DNA from: Alphaproteobacteria bacterium
GTDB taxonomy: Bacteria > Pseudomonadota > Alphaproteobacteria > UBA8366 > JADFVY01
Length of the DNA stretch: 6,753 nucleotides
Direction: 5' to 3'
NCBI GenBank assembly: GCA_029881615.1
Contig: JAOUMF010000121.1
Coordinates: forward strand, 1 to 6,753
The number at the start of each line of letters is the position of its first letter. The first letter of the stretch is position 1. Under the pieces are notes generated by a model. The model saw only the letters and a list, made by a program, of their open reading frames with translations. It did not search any database and was not told the origin of the DNA. The translations under genes were made by a program, and so were the position numbers. Positions 5,952 to 6,753 of this stretch are shown here, one piece after another.

Positions 5952-6753
5952 ACCTCTTGTTCTTGCCGGTCGTCGCGAGCGTCAGCGGTGCGACGATGGC
6001 CGTAAGTTGATCTTCGTCGGCGCCAATGTCGGGCCCCGAGGCCGCGGGACGCGGTTCACCATCGAAGTCCCATGCCAGTAGATCGGCGATGATCAATGGG
6101 TCGCCCACGCCGATCGCCGGCGAGTCCGTGTTGATGTGATAGTCGCTGGCGCCGCCCGGGGTGCCGCCGATTTCCCACATCGACAGCGGGCCGTACCGGA
6201 CCTCGATCCAGTTGCCTCCTTCGTCGGCCGCACCGGCGACCGCCGGAATGAACAATGTCGGTTCGGGGATCCGATAGGACGCGCCACGGTCGCCGTTGAC
6301 ATATGCGTTCATGAACGACGGGTTTGCCGAGATGTTGAGCGCGGCGGGGTCGCTGTAATCGCAACTGGGAAGCGGGTCCACGGCGACGTCCTCAAGCAGG
6401 TTGGTGAGGATCGAGTTCTTCGGCGCCAGGCAACCGTCGAAACCAACCACGGCCAGGTCGTCGAAATTCGAATAGCCCAGGGACGGGTGGCTTCCCGCCG
6501 GTATCAACGCCAGTTGCCCACCAACCAGCGCGAAATAGAAGGACCGGTTTTCCCAGATGATGTTGTTCGACATCGCCGGCTTCGAATAATCCCGCTCCAG
6601 CAAGGGCACACTGGGTCCATGTAACGCGAACAGAGCCAGGTTGAGCTCATCGCTGTGAGCGTGCGAAACGATACCGGCGGGTTGCGGCAGCGATTCATCC
6701 GGATTTTGCGGGATGATTGCCGCACCGGCCGTCGCCGTGCTGTCGTTATTGGC
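5950..6753 (-). CDS. Probable right-handed beta-helix surface/secreted protein, C-terminal 267 residues
   Basis: The frame is open from the right edge (codon at 6753) to TAG at 5950, so the start is missing. A GTG at 6609 is internal and not needed as a start, since coding continues upstream without a break. Residue numbers are for the visible fragment. MSNNIIWENRSF (about 62-73) is a typical beta-helix rung (NNIIW). NISANPSFMN, then YHINTDSPAIGVGD (about 204-217), DFDGEPRP and DIGADE (242-247) match the closing segment seen in choice-of-anchor Q and pectate-lyase-like parallel beta-helix proteins, where SPAIDAGD and DIGAxE mark the end of the helix. Two cysteines (in DGCLAP and PSCDY) may pair. 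The protein stops about 20 residues after DIGADE with a short basic tail (GKNKR). Catalytic function cannot be assigned. Tight spacing to the MCO genes suggests it acts with them, perhaps as scaffold or surface anchor (inference). Confidence 0.85.
   Translation of the reverse strand, partial: ANNDSTATAGAAIIPQNPDESLPQPAGIVSHAHSDELNLALFALHGPSVPLLERDYSKPAMSNNIIWENRSFYFALVGGQLALIPAGSHPSLGYSNFDDLAVVGFDGCLAPKNSILTNLLEDVAVDPLPSCDYSDPAALNISANPSFMNAYVNGDRGASYRIPEPTLFIPAVAGAADEGGNWIEVRYGPLSMWEIGGTPGGASDYHINTDSPAIGVGDPLIIADLLAWDFDGEPRPAASGPDIGADEDQLTAIVAPLTLATTGKNKR

Larger units (their letters stand above)
1..6753 (-). other. Putative four-gene operon, both ends outside the window
   Basis: Four consecutive minus-strand genes are separated by 11, 29 and 32 bp, each internal start having its own AGGAG site. 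None of the gaps has room for a promoter, nor does any hold a hairpin-plus-T-run terminator. All three complete N-termini are signal peptides. Co-transcription of a secreted protein set is the natural reading; the promoter should lie to the right of 6753 and the terminator to the left of 1. Confidence 0.8.

Noticed and set aside
5950..6609. GTG at 6609 as start of the beta-helix gene
   Set aside because: The same frame continues open to the right edge with matching composition, there is no signal peptide after this GTG, and no good ribosome binding site precedes it. The gene is better read as truncated at its 5' end.

Overview
The window looks like the inside of a single secreted-protein operon on the minus strand, read right to left. 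It contains four adjacent genes and no free-standing intergenic region. GC content is moderately high, with GC-rich third positions in most codons. There are three clear Sec-type signal peptides, consistent Shine-Dalgarno sites (AGGAG, 8-9 nt from the ATG), and tandem bacterial Ig/cadherin-like repeats. These suggest a Gram-negative bacterium, probably a proteobacterium; this is inference, and nothing seen fixes the genus.

Layout in order of transcription: (1) 6753-5950, the C-terminal 267 residues of a probable right-handed beta-helix surface or secreted protein, whose start lies beyond the right edge; (2) 5938-4592, a 448-residue secreted two-domain multicopper-oxidase-like protein (MCO-A) with copper ligands only in its first cupredoxin domain; (3) 4562-3165, a 465-residue secreted two-domain multicopper-oxidase-like protein (MCO-B) with copper ligands only in its second domain; (4) 3132-1 and onward, a very large secreted protein (at least 1044 residues, end beyond the left edge) made of two cupredoxin-like domains without copper ligands (MCO-C) followed by at least seven tandem Ig-like repeats of about 89-102 residues. 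Gaps between genes are 11, 29 and 32 bp. No promoter or terminator is visible, so both ends of the operon are probably outside the window.

The most interesting point is how the copper ligands are distributed. MCO-A domain 1 carries a complete candidate type 1 site (H156, C202, H209, M214) and four of the eight histidines of a trinuclear cluster (H159, H161, H201, H203). MCO-B domain 2 carries the other four (H272, H274, H434, H436) and has lost its own type 1 cysteine. All four other cupredoxin domains have lost the ligand motifs. Two-domain oxidases work as trimers with the cluster at the D1:D2 interface between subunits. The simplest reading is that A, B and C form a six-cupredoxin, ceruloplasmin-like heterotrimer with one active centre split across two polypeptides, and that C's repeat tail or the beta-helix protein holds it at the cell surface. 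The ligand pattern is read directly from the sequence; the assembly and its substrate (metal ion, phenol or other) are inference.
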